Below are positions 18,052 to 26,017 of a stretch of DNA of 64,000 nt, one piece after another; position 1 is the stretch's first letter; each line of letters opens with the position of its first letter. The position numbers and the translations under genes are program-made. The notes below the pieces were generated by a model, which was not told the origin of the DNA, searched no databases, and saw only the letters and a list, made by a program, of their open reading frames with translations. This stretch comes from JAOPZW01 sp963851295 (GTDB taxonomy: Bacteria > Actinomycetota > Thermoleophilia > Solirubrobacterales > Solirubrobacteraceae). The stretch lies in contig CAWKOS010000001.1 of the NCBI GenBank assembly GCA_963851295.1, positions 186,001 through 250,000 of the forward strand, given 5' to 3'.

Positions 18052-19068
18052 TCAGCCGGGCTTCGGCGCCGTCGACGAGCGCTTGACGAGCACCGGCGCG
18101 ACGATCTCCCGCAGGGTGGCCTGCGGGCCCTCGGCCCCGATCGCCTTCATCAGGAAGCCCGTCGCCAGCTCGGCGACGCGGTCGACGTCCCAGACCGTCG
18201 AGGTCAGCGGCGGCGTGAGCAGCCGCGAGATCGGGTGGTCGCCGAAGCCGGCGACCGCGACGTCGCCGGGGATCGAGAGGCCGAGCTCCGCGCACGCGGC
18301 GTAGACGCCGTAGGCGATCGAGTCCGACAGGCAGAACACGGCGGTCGGGCGCTCGTCGCTGCGGAGCAGCTCGAGCGCCAGCGGGCGCGAGCCGTTGAGC
18401 GAGTACGCGCAGGCGACGACGCGGCAGTCCAGCCCGAGCGCGGCCGCGGAGGTCTCGACCGCGCGCTCCGCGTCGCGGTCGGGCGACGTCTCGACGGCCC
18501 ACGAGAGCACGGTGATGCGGCGGTGGCCGAGCGCGCTGAGGTGCTCGAGGCTCTCGCGCACGCCGCGCTCGTTGTCGAAGACGACCTCGCCGGCGGGCCT
18601 GACCCCGGGCAGCGCGTCGCCGACGGTGACGGTCGCCACCTCGCGGGCGATCGACGCCCAGCCGCCGCTGGCGGGCCCGATGGGCACGACCACGAGGCCG
18701 TCCACGCGCTGGTCGACCAGGCGCCGCGCGAGCTCGAGCTCGCGCGCCGGCTCGCCGTCGGCGTCGGCGACCAGCGTGCTGCGGGCCGCCTCGTAGAGCT
18801 CGCGCTGCACGGCGCGCACGAGCTCCTGGTTCCAGAAGTCCGCGAGGCTCCCGACGAGCAGGCCGACGACCGCGGTCGAGCCGCCGGCCAGGGCGCGGGC
18901 GATCGGGTCGGCCTCGTAGCCGAGCTTCTCGGCGGCCTCGCGGACCCGCCGCTCGGTCTCGGCCGAGACCTGCAGGCCGCGCAGCGCGTAGCTCACGGCG
19001 GCCGGCGAGAGGCCCGTGTACTCCGCCAGCTCGCGGATCGTGGTGCGGCGGCCGGGGCGGCTTGCCAC
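18052..19068 (-). CDS. LacI-family transcriptional regulator
   Basis: Regulator of 338 aa. The N-terminal helix-turn-helix TIRELAEYTGLSPAAVSYALRG (residues ~10-30) with the hinge PIARALAGG is followed by a periplasmic-binding-type sensor domain (VVGLLVGSLADFWNQEL ... IPGDVAVAGFGDHPISRLL). It is divergent from the thiol dioxygenase gene. Three LacI-type boxes lie between them at 19166-19218, downstream of a clear promoter, so it very likely represses that gene and perhaps itself. The effector is unknown; a sugar, amine or sulfur compound would fit. Confidence 0.88.
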   Translation of the reverse strand: MASRPGRRTTIRELAEYTGLSPAAVSYALRGLQVSAETERRVREAAEKLGYEADPIARALAGGSTAVVGLLVGSLADFWNQELVRAVQRELYEAARSTLVADADGEPARELELARRLVDQRVDGLVVVPIGPASGGWASIAREVATVTVGDALPGVRPAGEVVFDNERGVRESLEHLSALGHRRITVLSWAVETSPDRDAERAVETSAAALGLDCRVVACAYSLNGSRPLALELLRSDERPTAVFCLSDSIAYGVYAACAELGLSIPGDVAVAGFGDHPISRLLTPPLTSTVWDVDRVAELATGFLMKAIGAEGPQATLREIVAPVLVKRSSTAPKPG

Positions 19069-19133
19069 CGGCGGAGCGTACTCGCCCCGACGCGGCGCGA
19101 CAGCCGCGCATCACCCGCTGCAGCGCTCGGGCC

Positions 19134-19163
19134 TTGACACGCCGCGACGCCGCGGGCGATACT
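19134..19163 (+). promoter_or_regulatory. Sigma-70-type promoter of the thiol dioxygenase gene
   Basis: TTGACA at 19134-19139 and GATACT at 19158-19163 with an 18-bp spacer, the best vegetative promoter in the window. Transcription would start near 19170, inside the first operator half, so repressor binding just downstream should block clearance. Confidence 0.7.
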
Positions 19164-19165
19164 CG

Positions 19166-19218
19166 TGAAGCGGTTCACTGAACCGCTTAACAAGGAGGCA
19201 TTGTGAACCGGTTCACAA
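19166..19218. promoter_or_regulatory. Cluster of LacI-type operators
   Basis: Three boxes with the core TGAACCG: TGAAGCGGTTCA at 19166-19177, TGAACCGCTTAA at 19179-19190, and the perfect 18-bp palindrome TTGTGAACCGGTTCACAA at 19201-19218. The first two also form a perfect 21-bp palindrome centred on C19178. The third covers the GTG start of the downstream gene and abuts its AAGGAGG ribosome site (19193-19198 area). The 19178 and 19209.5 centres are 31.5 bp apart, about three helical turns. The third box also fits a CRP/GlxR consensus, noted as an alternative. Confidence 0.75.
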
Positions 19219-19697
19219 GCGATCTCGACGCCGTCGAGCTCCGCGACCTCGTCAGCCGCATCGCGGCCGATCCCGAGCGCTGGCGCCCGCTCGTGCGGCG
19301 CGACACGCCCGACCGCCACTTCGAGGAGCTCCTCAGCGACGAGCACGTCGGCGTCTGGGTCATCTCGTGGGCCAGCGGCAACGACACCGGGTTCCACGAC
19401 CACGACGTCTCGGGCGGGGCCGTCGCCGTGGTCGAGGGCGAGGTCGTCGAGGAACGCCTGGTGGTCGGCGGCGCGCCGCGCGAGTTCCGCCACCGCGCCG
19501 GCGAGGTCTTCGACTTCGACGCCTCGCACGTCCATCGCATGCGCCACGACGCCGCCGCGCCCGCCGTGTCGATCCACGCGTACTCGCCGCCGCTGCAGCG
19601 CATGGGCGCCTACGCCGTCGAGCCCGACGGCACCCTGCGGCGACGATCGATCTCCTACGCCGAGGAGCTGCGCCCGATGGAGGCGGCCGCCTCGTGA
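19203..19697 (+). CDS. Cysteine dioxygenase-family thiol dioxygenase (cupin)
   Basis: Non-haem iron cupin of 164 aa related to type I cysteine dioxygenase, which oxidises a thiol to a sulfinate with O2. Likely iron ligands are H65 and H67 (GFHDHD) and H111 (in ASHVHRMRH). Related bacterial enzymes use cysteine, 3-mercaptopropionate or mercaptosuccinate, so the substrate is open. The GTG start at 19203 lies inside a palindromic operator. The 3' end overlaps the convergent LysR gene by 43 bp. Context: next to a quaternary-amine importer and a betaine-type methyltransferase. Confidence 0.82.
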   Translation: MNRFTSDLDAVELRDLVSRIAADPERWRPLVRRDTPDRHFEELLSDEHVGVWVISWASGNDTGFHDHDVSGGAVAVVEGEVVEERLVVGGAPREFRHRAGEVFDFDASHVHRMRHDAAAPAVSIHAYSPPLQRMGAYAVEPDGTLRRRSISYAEELRPMEAAAS

Positions 19698-20614
19698 CCG
19701 AGCTCGGCGCAGACCTCCTCGCTCATGGCGACGAACGCGCGCGCCGCCGGCGACAGGTCGCGGTCACCGTGCCACGCCAGCCCGATGATGCGCGCCGGCA
19801 GGCGCGACCCGAGCTCGATGGCGCGCAGCCCCGGGTGGTCGGGGTCGACGCTCAGGCGCGGCAGCAGCGCGGCGCCCATGCCGGCGGCGACGAGGCCGTG
19901 GATCGTCGCGTCGTCGTTGGAGCGGAAGACGACGTCGGCGACGCGCCCGAGGTGCAGCTCGGGGCGGGTCACGTCGCGGACGCGGCCGTAGGCGATGAGC
20001 GGCTCGCGCGCGATCTCGGCGAGCGTCGGCTGCCGGCCGTCGGCCCCCAGCGGCGAGTCCTCGGCGACCAGCAGCAGGAACGGATCGCGCAGCAGCTCGA
20101 CGGCCTCGAGCGGGCCCTCGGCGAGCGGGAAGAGCATGTAGGTGAGGTCGAGCTCGCCGCGTGCCACGCGGCGCAGCAGCCGGCCCTCGTCGGCGGCCTC
20201 GACGAGCTCGACGCGGACGTCGGGCGCCGCGGTGGCGAGCCGGCCGATCACGCGCGGCAGGATCCTGGCCCCCACGCTGTGGTAGGTGCCGACGCGCAGC
20301 TCGCCCGTGGCGCCCGCCGACCACGCGGCGAGGTCGGCGCGGGCGGCGGCGAGCTGGTCGACGACACGGCGGCCGTGGCGCGCCATGAGCTCGCCCGCCT
20401 GGGTGAGCGAGACCGGGCGCGGGCCGCCCGGGCGCTCGACGAGCCGCGCGCCGGCGATCCGCTCGAGCAGGGCGATCTGCTGGCTGATCGCCGACTGGGT
20501 GTAGCCGAGGTCGCGGGCCGCGGCGCTGAAGGAGCCCTCGCGCCCGATCGCCTCGAGCGCGGCCAGGTGGCGAACCTCGACGCCGAGCCAAGGATCAGGT
20601 TCCTTCATGGACAT
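19655..20614 (-). CDS. LysR-family transcriptional regulator
   Basis: LTTR of 319 aa. The winged HTH HLAALEAIGREGSFSAAARDLGYTQSAISQQIALLE (in short, residues ~16-50) is followed by a substrate-binding domain beginning GELRVGTYHSVGARILPRVI. The ATG at 20614 sits 8 bp after GGAG; an ATG at 20608 is also possible. It diverges from the sarcosine-oxidase-like gene with only 23 bp between starts, the usual layout for an LTTR and its target, so it probably controls 20638-22861. Confidence 0.88.
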   Translation of the reverse strand: MSMKEPDPWLGVEVRHLAALEAIGREGSFSAAARDLGYTQSAISQQIALLERIAGARLVERPGGPRPVSLTQAGELMARHGRRVVDQLAAARADLAAWSAGATGELRVGTYHSVGARILPRVIGRLATAAPDVRVELVEAADEGRLLRRVARGELDLTYMLFPLAEGPLEAVELLRDPFLLLVAEDSPLGADGRQPTLAEIAREPLIAYGRVRDVTRPELHLGRVADVVFRSNDDATIHGLVAAGMGAALLPRLSVDPDHPGLRAIELGSRLPARIIGLAWHGDRDLSPAARAFVAMSEEVCAELGHEAAASIGRSSSA

Positions 20615-20637
20615 CAACAGTACTCCGACTTGTGCTG

Positions 20638-21873
20638 ATGGATCGCCATCGACACCCTCGGATCGTGGACCGCGCGGGCTGCGACCTCCTCGTCATCGGC
20701 GGCGGCGTGATGGGCCTCTTCACCGCCTACCACGCCTCCGAGCGCTTCGAGCGCGTCACCGTCCTCGAGCGCGGGCGGATCGGCGATCCGGCGACGGCGT
20801 CGTACGGGCGCACGCGCTCGTTCCGCAACGACTATCTCGACCCGGCCTACGCCCGCCTCGCCCACGAGGCCTTCCGCCTGTGGGGCGAGTTCGAGGCGCG
20901 GACGGCAGCGCGCGTGCTCGTCCGCTGCGGCTGCCTGAACATCGCCAAGCGCTCGGTCACCCCCAACCTCGCCGACACCTACGCCCAGCTCAGCTACGAG
21001 ACGCTCAGGGGCCTGGGCCTGCGGACCGCCGCGTTCAGCGACGCCGCGCTGAGAACCCGCTACCCGTATCTCAGCGCCGACCTCGGCTACCTCGACCTCG
21101 ACGGCGGCGTCGTCGACCTGCCCGCGGTGACCCGCACGCTGACTGGCGTCCTGGCCGAGCGCCGGGTCGAGGTCCGCGAGGGCGTCGAGACGATGGCCAT
21201 CGAGCGCGACGGCGCCGGCCTGCGCGTGGTCACCGATGCGGGCGAGATCCTCGCCCGCTCGCTCGTGGTCACCGCCGGCCACGGCACCAACGACGTCCTC
21301 GAGCTGCTCCCGGACAACCGCCTGCACGTGCCGATCACCAAGGACCGTCCGAAGGAGGCGAAGTACCTCGTCCCGCCGGCCGACGTCCGCGAGCGCTTCA
21401 CCGCCGGCGCGATGCCGACGATCGCCTACCTCGACACGGGGATCTACTGCCACCCGATCGTCGACGGGCTCGTCGACGCGGTGAAGATCGGCTACTACAA
21501 CCCGCCCGACCTCCCGCGCGCCGCCACCGGCATCGACGGGATCGCGAGCTTCGTCGAGGAGTGCATGCCGGGGCTGCGCACCGCGACCGTCCGCGACGTC
21601 GAGGACGTCGACCAGTGCGATTACGACCTCGTCGCCGACGACGACTTCGTCCTCGGCGCGGTCCCCGGCTTCGCCAACGCCTTCGTCGGCGTCGGCTGGC
21701 GCGGCACGGGCTACAAGTTCGCCCCGTGGGTCGGGCGCGTGCTCGCCGAGCTCGCCCTGCAGCAGGGGACCGTCTACGACATCGGCCGCTTCGACCCGGC
21801 CCGGTTCACCGCGGAAGGAGGTCGCGCGGATGGCACGCCCGTCGCAGCGGACCCTGCAGCAGCGTCTGTCTGA
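20638..21873 (+). CDS. FAD-dependent amine oxidase, monomeric sarcosine oxidase/MTOX-like
   Basis: DAO-family flavoenzyme of 411 aa. The dinucleotide motif LLVIGGGVMGLFTAYHA is near residues 17-33, followed by RTRSFRNDY as in sarcosine/N-methyltryptophan oxidases (SxR near the flavin). C327, in DQCDYDLVADDDFVLG, aligns with the Cys that covalently binds FAD in monomeric sarcosine oxidase, and the C-terminal GWRGTGYKFAPWVG matches the family's GFSGHGFKF motif. Expected reaction: oxidative N-demethylation of a secondary or tertiary N-methyl amine. The 3' end overlaps the methyltransferase gene by 44 bp on the same strand. Confidence 0.85.
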   Translation: MDRHRHPRIVDRAGCDLLVIGGGVMGLFTAYHASERFERVTVLERGRIGDPATASYGRTRSFRNDYLDPAYARLAHEAFRLWGEFEARTAARVLVRCGCLNIAKRSVTPNLADTYAQLSYETLRGLGLRTAAFSDAALRTRYPYLSADLGYLDLDGGVVDLPAVTRTLTGVLAERRVEVREGVETMAIERDGAGLRVVTDAGEILARSLVVTAGHGTNDVLELLPDNRLHVPITKDRPKEAKYLVPPADVRERFTAGAMPTIAYLDTGIYCHPIVDGLVDAVKIGYYNPPDLPRAATGIDGIASFVEECMPGLRTATVRDVEDVDQCDYDLVADDDFVLGAVPGFANAFVGVGWRGTGYKFAPWVGRVLAELALQQGTVYDIGRFDPARFTAEGGRADGTPVAADPAAASV

Positions 21874-22861
21874 CGGCGTCGTCCTCGGCGCCGAGGGCTA
21901 CGTCTTCGAGCTCGAGCGCCGCGGCTACGTCAAGGCGGGTCCGTTCGTCCCCGAGGTGATCCTCGACGCGCCCGAGGCGCTGCGCCAGCTGCACCGCGAC
22001 TTCCTGCGCGCCGGCTCGGACGTCATGGTCGCGCTGACCTACTACGCGCACCGCGAGAAGCTCGCGGGCATCGGGCGCGCCGACGACCTCGAGGAGATGA
22101 ACCGCCAGGCGGTGCGGATCGCCAACGAGGTCGCCGCCGAGAACGGCGCCCTCGTGGCGGGCAACATCTGCAACACGTGGTCCTACGACCCGGCGCAGCC
22201 CGCTGCGTCGGGCGCCGTGGTCCGCGCGCAATACGAGGAGCAGCTCGGCTGGGCGGTGCAGGAGGGCGTCGACTTCGTCATCGCCGAGACCAACGACTAC
22301 CTCGGCGAGGCGCTGATCGGCCTCGAGGTGTGCCACGAGCTCGCGCTGCCGGCGATGGTGACCTTCGCCAGCGTGCAGCCCGGGGCGACCTACGACGGCC
22401 ACGACTACGTCGAGGCGTGCCGGGTGCTCGAGGCCCACGGGGCGACGATCGTCGGCCTGAACTGCTCGCGCGGCCCGGAGACCATGCTCCCGCTGCTGGA
22501 GCGCATCCGCGCCGCGGTCGACGTTGCGGTGGCCGCCCAGCCCGTGCCCTACCGGACCTCGGCGGCCGTGCCGGCCTTCGAGTCGCTGACCGCGCCCGAC
22601 GGCGCGCGCGCCTTCCCGATCGCCCTGGAGCCCTTCCAGTCCACGCGCTTCGAGATGGCCGACTTCGCCGTCCGCGCCCGCGACCTCGGCGTCGACTACA
22701 TCGGCATCTGCTGCGGCGGCGCGCCCCATCACGTGCGCGCCATGGCCGAGGCGCTCGGGCGCGTGACGCCGTCCAGCCGCTACTCGCCGGCGCTCGAGCT
22801 CCATCCGGTGCTCGGGACGGTGCCCAACGAGGTCATGGACGGCTGGCAGGCCATCTCATGA
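21830..22861 (+). CDS. Homocysteine S-methyltransferase family (betaine-homocysteine methyltransferase-like)
   Basis: Barrel methyltransferase of 343 aa. The zinc-binding Cys residues are in place: C212 (GLNCSRGPE) and C294/C295 (GICCGGAPHH). EGYVFELERRGY and ETNDYLGEA resemble BHMT-type enzymes, which move a methyl group from betaine or a sulfonium compound to homocysteine. A strong AAGGAGG lies before the ATG. Following a sarcosine-oxidase-like gene and a betaine-type importer, it supports a methylated-osmolyte demethylation route (inference). The end overlaps the convergent P450 gene by 6 bp. Confidence 0.82.
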   Translation: MARPSQRTLQQRLSDGVVLGAEGYVFELERRGYVKAGPFVPEVILDAPEALRQLHRDFLRAGSDVMVALTYYAHREKLAGIGRADDLEEMNRQAVRIANEVAAENGALVAGNICNTWSYDPAQPAASGAVVRAQYEEQLGWAVQEGVDFVIAETNDYLGEALIGLEVCHELALPAMVTFASVQPGATYDGHDYVEACRVLEAHGATIVGLNCSRGPETMLPLLERIRAAVDVAVAAQPVPYRTSAAVPAFESLTAPDGARAFPIALEPFQSTRFEMADFAVRARDLGVDYIGICCGGAPHHVRAMAEALGRVTPSSRYSPALELHPVLGTVPNEVMDGWQAIS

Positions 22862-24001
22862 CCACACGACGCTGAGCGCGGGCGGCTTGCGGAAGACGAG
22901 GCCGCGCGCCGCCGACGGGCGCTCGGGGTCCAGGCGCAGGCCGGGCAGGCGGTCGAGCAGGCGGCCGACCGCGACGTGCGCCTCCAGGCGGGCGAGGTGC
23001 ATCCCGATGCAGACGTGCGCGCCACGCGCGAAGGCGAGGTGGCGGCCCGCGTTGTCGCGGCGGACGTCGAAGCGATCGGGGTCGGCGAAGGTCGCCGGGT
23101 CGCGGTTGGCGGCGGCGATCGAGATCGTCACGAGGTCCCCGGCGCCGACCGAGGCGCCGCCGAGCTCTACGGCGGCCGTCGCGTAGCGGTCGATCGTCGC
23201 GGCCGCGGGCTCCACGCGCAGCGACTCCTCGATCGCGCCGGCCAGCAGGCCCGGGTCGGCCTCGACGAGCGCGCGCTGGTCGGGATGCTCGAGCAGGTGC
23301 AGGATCGCGTTGGCGATCATGCCCTCGGTCGTCTCGATGCCGCCGAAGAGCATGACCGCGGCGTTGGAGATCGCCTCGGCGTCGGCAAGGCCGCCGTCCG
23401 CGGCCGCGGCGGCGAGCAGCGACGACTGCGGATCGCTCGCGAGCACCGGCTCGATCGCGGCGCGCAGCTGATCGAAGGCCGCGCGGCCCGACGCAGGCAC
23501 CGGCCCGCCGCCGGTGACCGTCGTGACGGCGGCAACGATCGCGTCGTACCAGCGCAGGACGGCGCCGATGTCGGTGCCGGGCAGGCCGAGCGCGTAGGTG
23601 ACGACGGCGGCGGCGAGGGGGCCGGCGTAGCCGCGGCGCAGCTCGCCGCGGCCGGCCGGCTCGAGCTCGTCGAGCAGGCGGTCGACCTCGGCGCCGACCA
23701 TCGCCGTGAAGCGCTCGCGCACGGCCTCGAGGCGGAACGGGCGCGCGAAGGGCGCCCGGTGGCGGGCGTGCTCGGCGCCGTCGAGGGTGAGCATGCTCGG
23801 CCCGACCACGCGCCCGGTCGAGAAGCGCGGGTCGTCGACGGTGAAGGTCGCCGCGTCGTTGGCGACGCGCAGCGCGAGGTCGCGGCGCGTGACGAGCCAG
23901 CCGCCGAGCGCGTCGACCCACGCGACAGGCTCGCGCTCGCGCAGGCCCGCGAGCACCGCGTGCGCGCCGGGCCCCTCGAGGTCGGCGAGGGCGATGGCCA
24001 C
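22856..24001 (-). CDS. Cytochrome P450
   Basis: Soluble P450 of 381 aa, GTG start at 24001. The oxygen-binding I-helix reads MLFGGIETTEG, the K-helix ExxR is EESLR and the haem loop FARGAHVCIGMHLAR holds the thiolate Cys331. The I-helix acid/alcohol pair is ET/TE rather than the commonest form but complete. Lack of an N-terminal anchor fits bacterial class I P450s needing ferredoxin and reductase, which are not in the window. Substrate unknown. It stands apart from its neighbours on both sides. Confidence 0.9.
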   Translation of the reverse strand: MAIALADLEGPGAHAVLAGLREREPVAWVDALGGWLVTRRDLALRVANDAATFTVDDPRFSTGRVVGPSMLTLDGAEHARHRAPFARPFRLEAVRERFTAMVGAEVDRLLDELEPAGRGELRRGYAGPLAAAVVTYALGLPGTDIGAVLRWYDAIVAAVTTVTGGGPVPASGRAAFDQLRAAIEPVLASDPQSSLLAAAAADGGLADAEAISNAAVMLFGGIETTEGMIANAILHLLEHPDQRALVEADPGLLAGAIEESLRVEPAAATIDRYATAAVELGGASVGAGDLVTISIAAANRDPATFADPDRFDVRRDNAGRHLAFARGAHVCIGMHLARLEAHVAVGRLLDRLPGLRLDPERPSAARGLVFRKPPALSVVWS

Positions 24002-24034
24002 GGCGTTGGAGGCTAGTCGGGTCGCAGACCGCCC

Positions 24035-24301
24035 TCAGGCGCCCCACACCCCCGCCACCACCCGCACCGCGAGGCGGTGGAGGTGCAGCAGGGCCAGGAT
24101 CGAGGCGGTCGAGCGCTTCGGGTCGGCGACCGCGTCGCCTTCGGCGATGCCGAGCGCCGCGACCGGCTCGCCGTCGAGGTCGGCGATCGCCACGAGGCCC
24201 GACGGCGCCGCGGCGCCGTCGAGGGCGGCGAGGCGGGCGACGTCGTCGGCCTCCTCGGCGAGCGAGAGGCGGACCGTGACGGCGGGCGCGGGCGCGCTCA
24301 T
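24035..24301 (-). CDS. Small half-GNAT protein, unknown function
   Basis: Protein of 88 aa: VTVRLSLAEEADDVARLAALDGAAAP is the first strand and helices of an N-acetyltransferase fold, and GLVAIADLDGEPVAALGIAEGDAVADP the next strands; it stops before the acetyl-CoA loop. It ends in an amphipathic stretch LALLHLHRLAVRVVAG. The ATG overlaps the stop of the acyl-CoA ligase gene (ATGA), so the two are coupled. A paralogue with the same boundaries lies at 35142-35537. Probably a binding or regulatory fold rather than an acetyltransferase. Confidence 0.65.
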   Translation of the reverse strand: MSAPAPAVTVRLSLAEEADDVARLAALDGAAAPSGLVAIADLDGEPVAALGIAEGDAVADPKRSTASILALLHLHRLAVRVVAGVWGA

Positions 24302-25929
24302 GCCCCGGCCGCCGCGATCTCGCGCATCCGGAACTTCTGGACCTTGCCCGTGATCGTCATCGGGAAGCGCTCGACGACCCGCCAGCGGCGGGGGATCTTG
24401 TAGGAGGCGATCCGCCCGCGGCAGCGTTCGCGCAGCTCCTCGGGCCCGGCCTCGTGGCCCTCGCGCAGCTTCACCCAGGCCATGACCTCCTCGCCGTAGC
24501 GATCGCTGGGCACGCCGATGACGTAGGCGTCGCTGACGCCGGGGATCGTGAGCAGGAACTCCTCGACCTCGCGCGGGTAGATGTTCTCGCCGCCGCGGAT
24601 GATCACGTCCTTGATCCGCCCGACGATCTGCACGTAGCCGTCGTCGTCCATCGTCGCCAGGTCGCCGGTATGCATCCAGCCGTCGGCGTCGATCGCGGCG
24701 CGCGTGGCTTCGTCGTCATCCCAGTAGCCGACCATCACGCTGTAGCCGCGCGTGCACTGCTCGCCCGGCACGCCGCGCGGAAGGGTCTCACCGGTCTCGG
24801 GGTCGACGATCTTGACCTCCACGTGCGGATGCACGCGGCCGACGGTCGAGACCTGCTTGTCGAGGTCGTCGTCGGGCGAGGTCTGGGTCGACAGCGGCGC
24901 CGTCTCGGTCATGCCGCACGCGATCGTGACCTCGTCCATGTGCATCAGAGTGCGGACCTTCGTCATCACCTCGACCGGGCACGGGGCGCCGGCCATGATC
25001 CCCGTGCGCAGGCTGGTGAGGTCGAGCTCGGCCAGGCGCGGCTGCTCGAGCTCGGCGATGAACATCGTCGGCACGCCGTACAGCGCCGTGCAGCGCTCGG
25101 CCGCGACGGCCTCCAGCGTCGCGAGCGGGTCGAAATCCGCGCCCGGGGCGACGATGCAGGCGCCGTGCGTGGTGCACGCGACGTTGCCGACCACCATGCC
25201 GAAGCAGTGGTAGAAGGGCACCGGGACGCAGAGCCGGTCGCGCTCGGTGAAGCGCAGCGCGCGGCCGGTGAAGTAGCCGTTGTTGAGGATGTTGCGGTGC
25301 GAGAGCGTCGCGCCCTTCGGGGAGCCGGTGGTGCCCGACGTGTACTGGACGTTGATCGGGTCGTCGGGGCGCAGCGCGGCCTCGACGGCGGCCAGCGAGC
25401 TCTCGGGCACGTGGCGGCCGTCGGCGAGCAGCCGCTCCCAGCCGTCGTCGAGGTCGATCGCCTCGCGCAGCGCCGGGCAGCGCCCGCCGACCTCCTCGAC
25501 CATCGCCGCGTAGTCGGTCCCGTGGAAGGAGCGCATGTGCAGCAGCACGCTCACGCCCGCCTTGGTCAGCGCGTACTCGAGCTCGGCCGCCTTGTAGGCG
25601 GGGTTGACGGTGACGAGGATCGCGCCGAGGCGGGCGGTCGCGAACTGAGTCACGACCCACTCGGCGCGGTTGGGCGACCAGATGCCGACGCGGTCGCCCT
25701 TGCGCACGCCGCGGGCGAGCAGCCCGCGGGCCGCGAGGCCGACCTGGTGCCAGAGCTCGCGGTAGGTCGCGCGATAGCCCTGGTCGCGGACGACGAGCGC
25801 CTCGCGGTCGCCGAAGCGCTCGACGGTGCGGCGCAGGTTGGCGCCGATCGTCTCGTCGAGGAGGGCGACGTCGCGGGGGCCACGGTCGTAGGCGAGCGGG
25901 AAGGTGGCGGGAGCGGATTCGGGGGGCAT
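24298..25929 (-). CDS. Acyl-CoA ligase, AMP-binding (fatty-acyl/medium-chain type)
   Basis: ANL-superfamily ligase of 543 aa. P-loop YTSGTTGSPKGATLSH at about residue 195, A5 region CGMTETAPLSTQTS, hinge GRIKDVIIRGGENIYPREVE and C-terminal catalytic Lys in TGKVQKFRMREI are all intact. It should activate a carboxylic acid to the acyl-AMP and then the CoA thioester. It resembles the FadD/AlkK-like group used for medium-chain or aromatic acids. It is followed by the coupled half-GNAT gene. A perfect 14-bp hairpin upstream separates it from the gene before. Confidence 0.87.
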   Translation of the reverse strand: MPPESAPATFPLAYDRGPRDVALLDETIGANLRRTVERFGDREALVVRDQGYRATYRELWHQVGLAARGLLARGVRKGDRVGIWSPNRAEWVVTQFATARLGAILVTVNPAYKAAELEYALTKAGVSVLLHMRSFHGTDYAAMVEEVGGRCPALREAIDLDDGWERLLADGRHVPESSLAAVEAALRPDDPINVQYTSGTTGSPKGATLSHRNILNNGYFTGRALRFTERDRLCVPVPFYHCFGMVVGNVACTTHGACIVAPGADFDPLATLEAVAAERCTALYGVPTMFIAELEQPRLAELDLTSLRTGIMAGAPCPVEVMTKVRTLMHMDEVTIACGMTETAPLSTQTSPDDDLDKQVSTVGRVHPHVEVKIVDPETGETLPRGVPGEQCTRGYSVMVGYWDDDEATRAAIDADGWMHTGDLATMDDDGYVQIVGRIKDVIIRGGENIYPREVEEFLLTIPGVSDAYVIGVPSDRYGEEVMAWVKLREGHEAGPEELRERCRGRIASYKIPRRWRVVERFPMTITGKVQKFRMREIAAAGA

Positions 25930-25971
25930 GCGGACAAGAGACGCGCCCGGGCCACTCCGCTTCCCGGCGCT

Positions 25972-26003
25972 GCGGGGGCGGCGGCCCGAGCCGCCGCCCC
26001 CGC
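25972..26003 (-). terminator. Strong GC hairpin between two minus-strand genes
   Basis: Perfect 14-bp stem GCGGGGGCGGCGGC with complement at 25990-26003 and a CCGA tetraloop. It lies 14 bp past the stop of the 26018-26470 gene and 42 bp before the ligase start. No U-run follows, so a tail-less terminator or a Rho-linked structure is likely. Confidence 0.6.
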
Positions 26004-26017
26004 TCGCGCACTTGGGA

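Noticed and set aside
19202..19217. TGTGAACCGGTTCACA as a CRP/GlxR site, tempting because two cyclase genes are in the window
   Set aside because: It fits the consensus, but two neighbouring boxes share the LacI-type TGAACCG core without TGTGA, and a LacI-family gene is adjacent. Kept as an alternative only.
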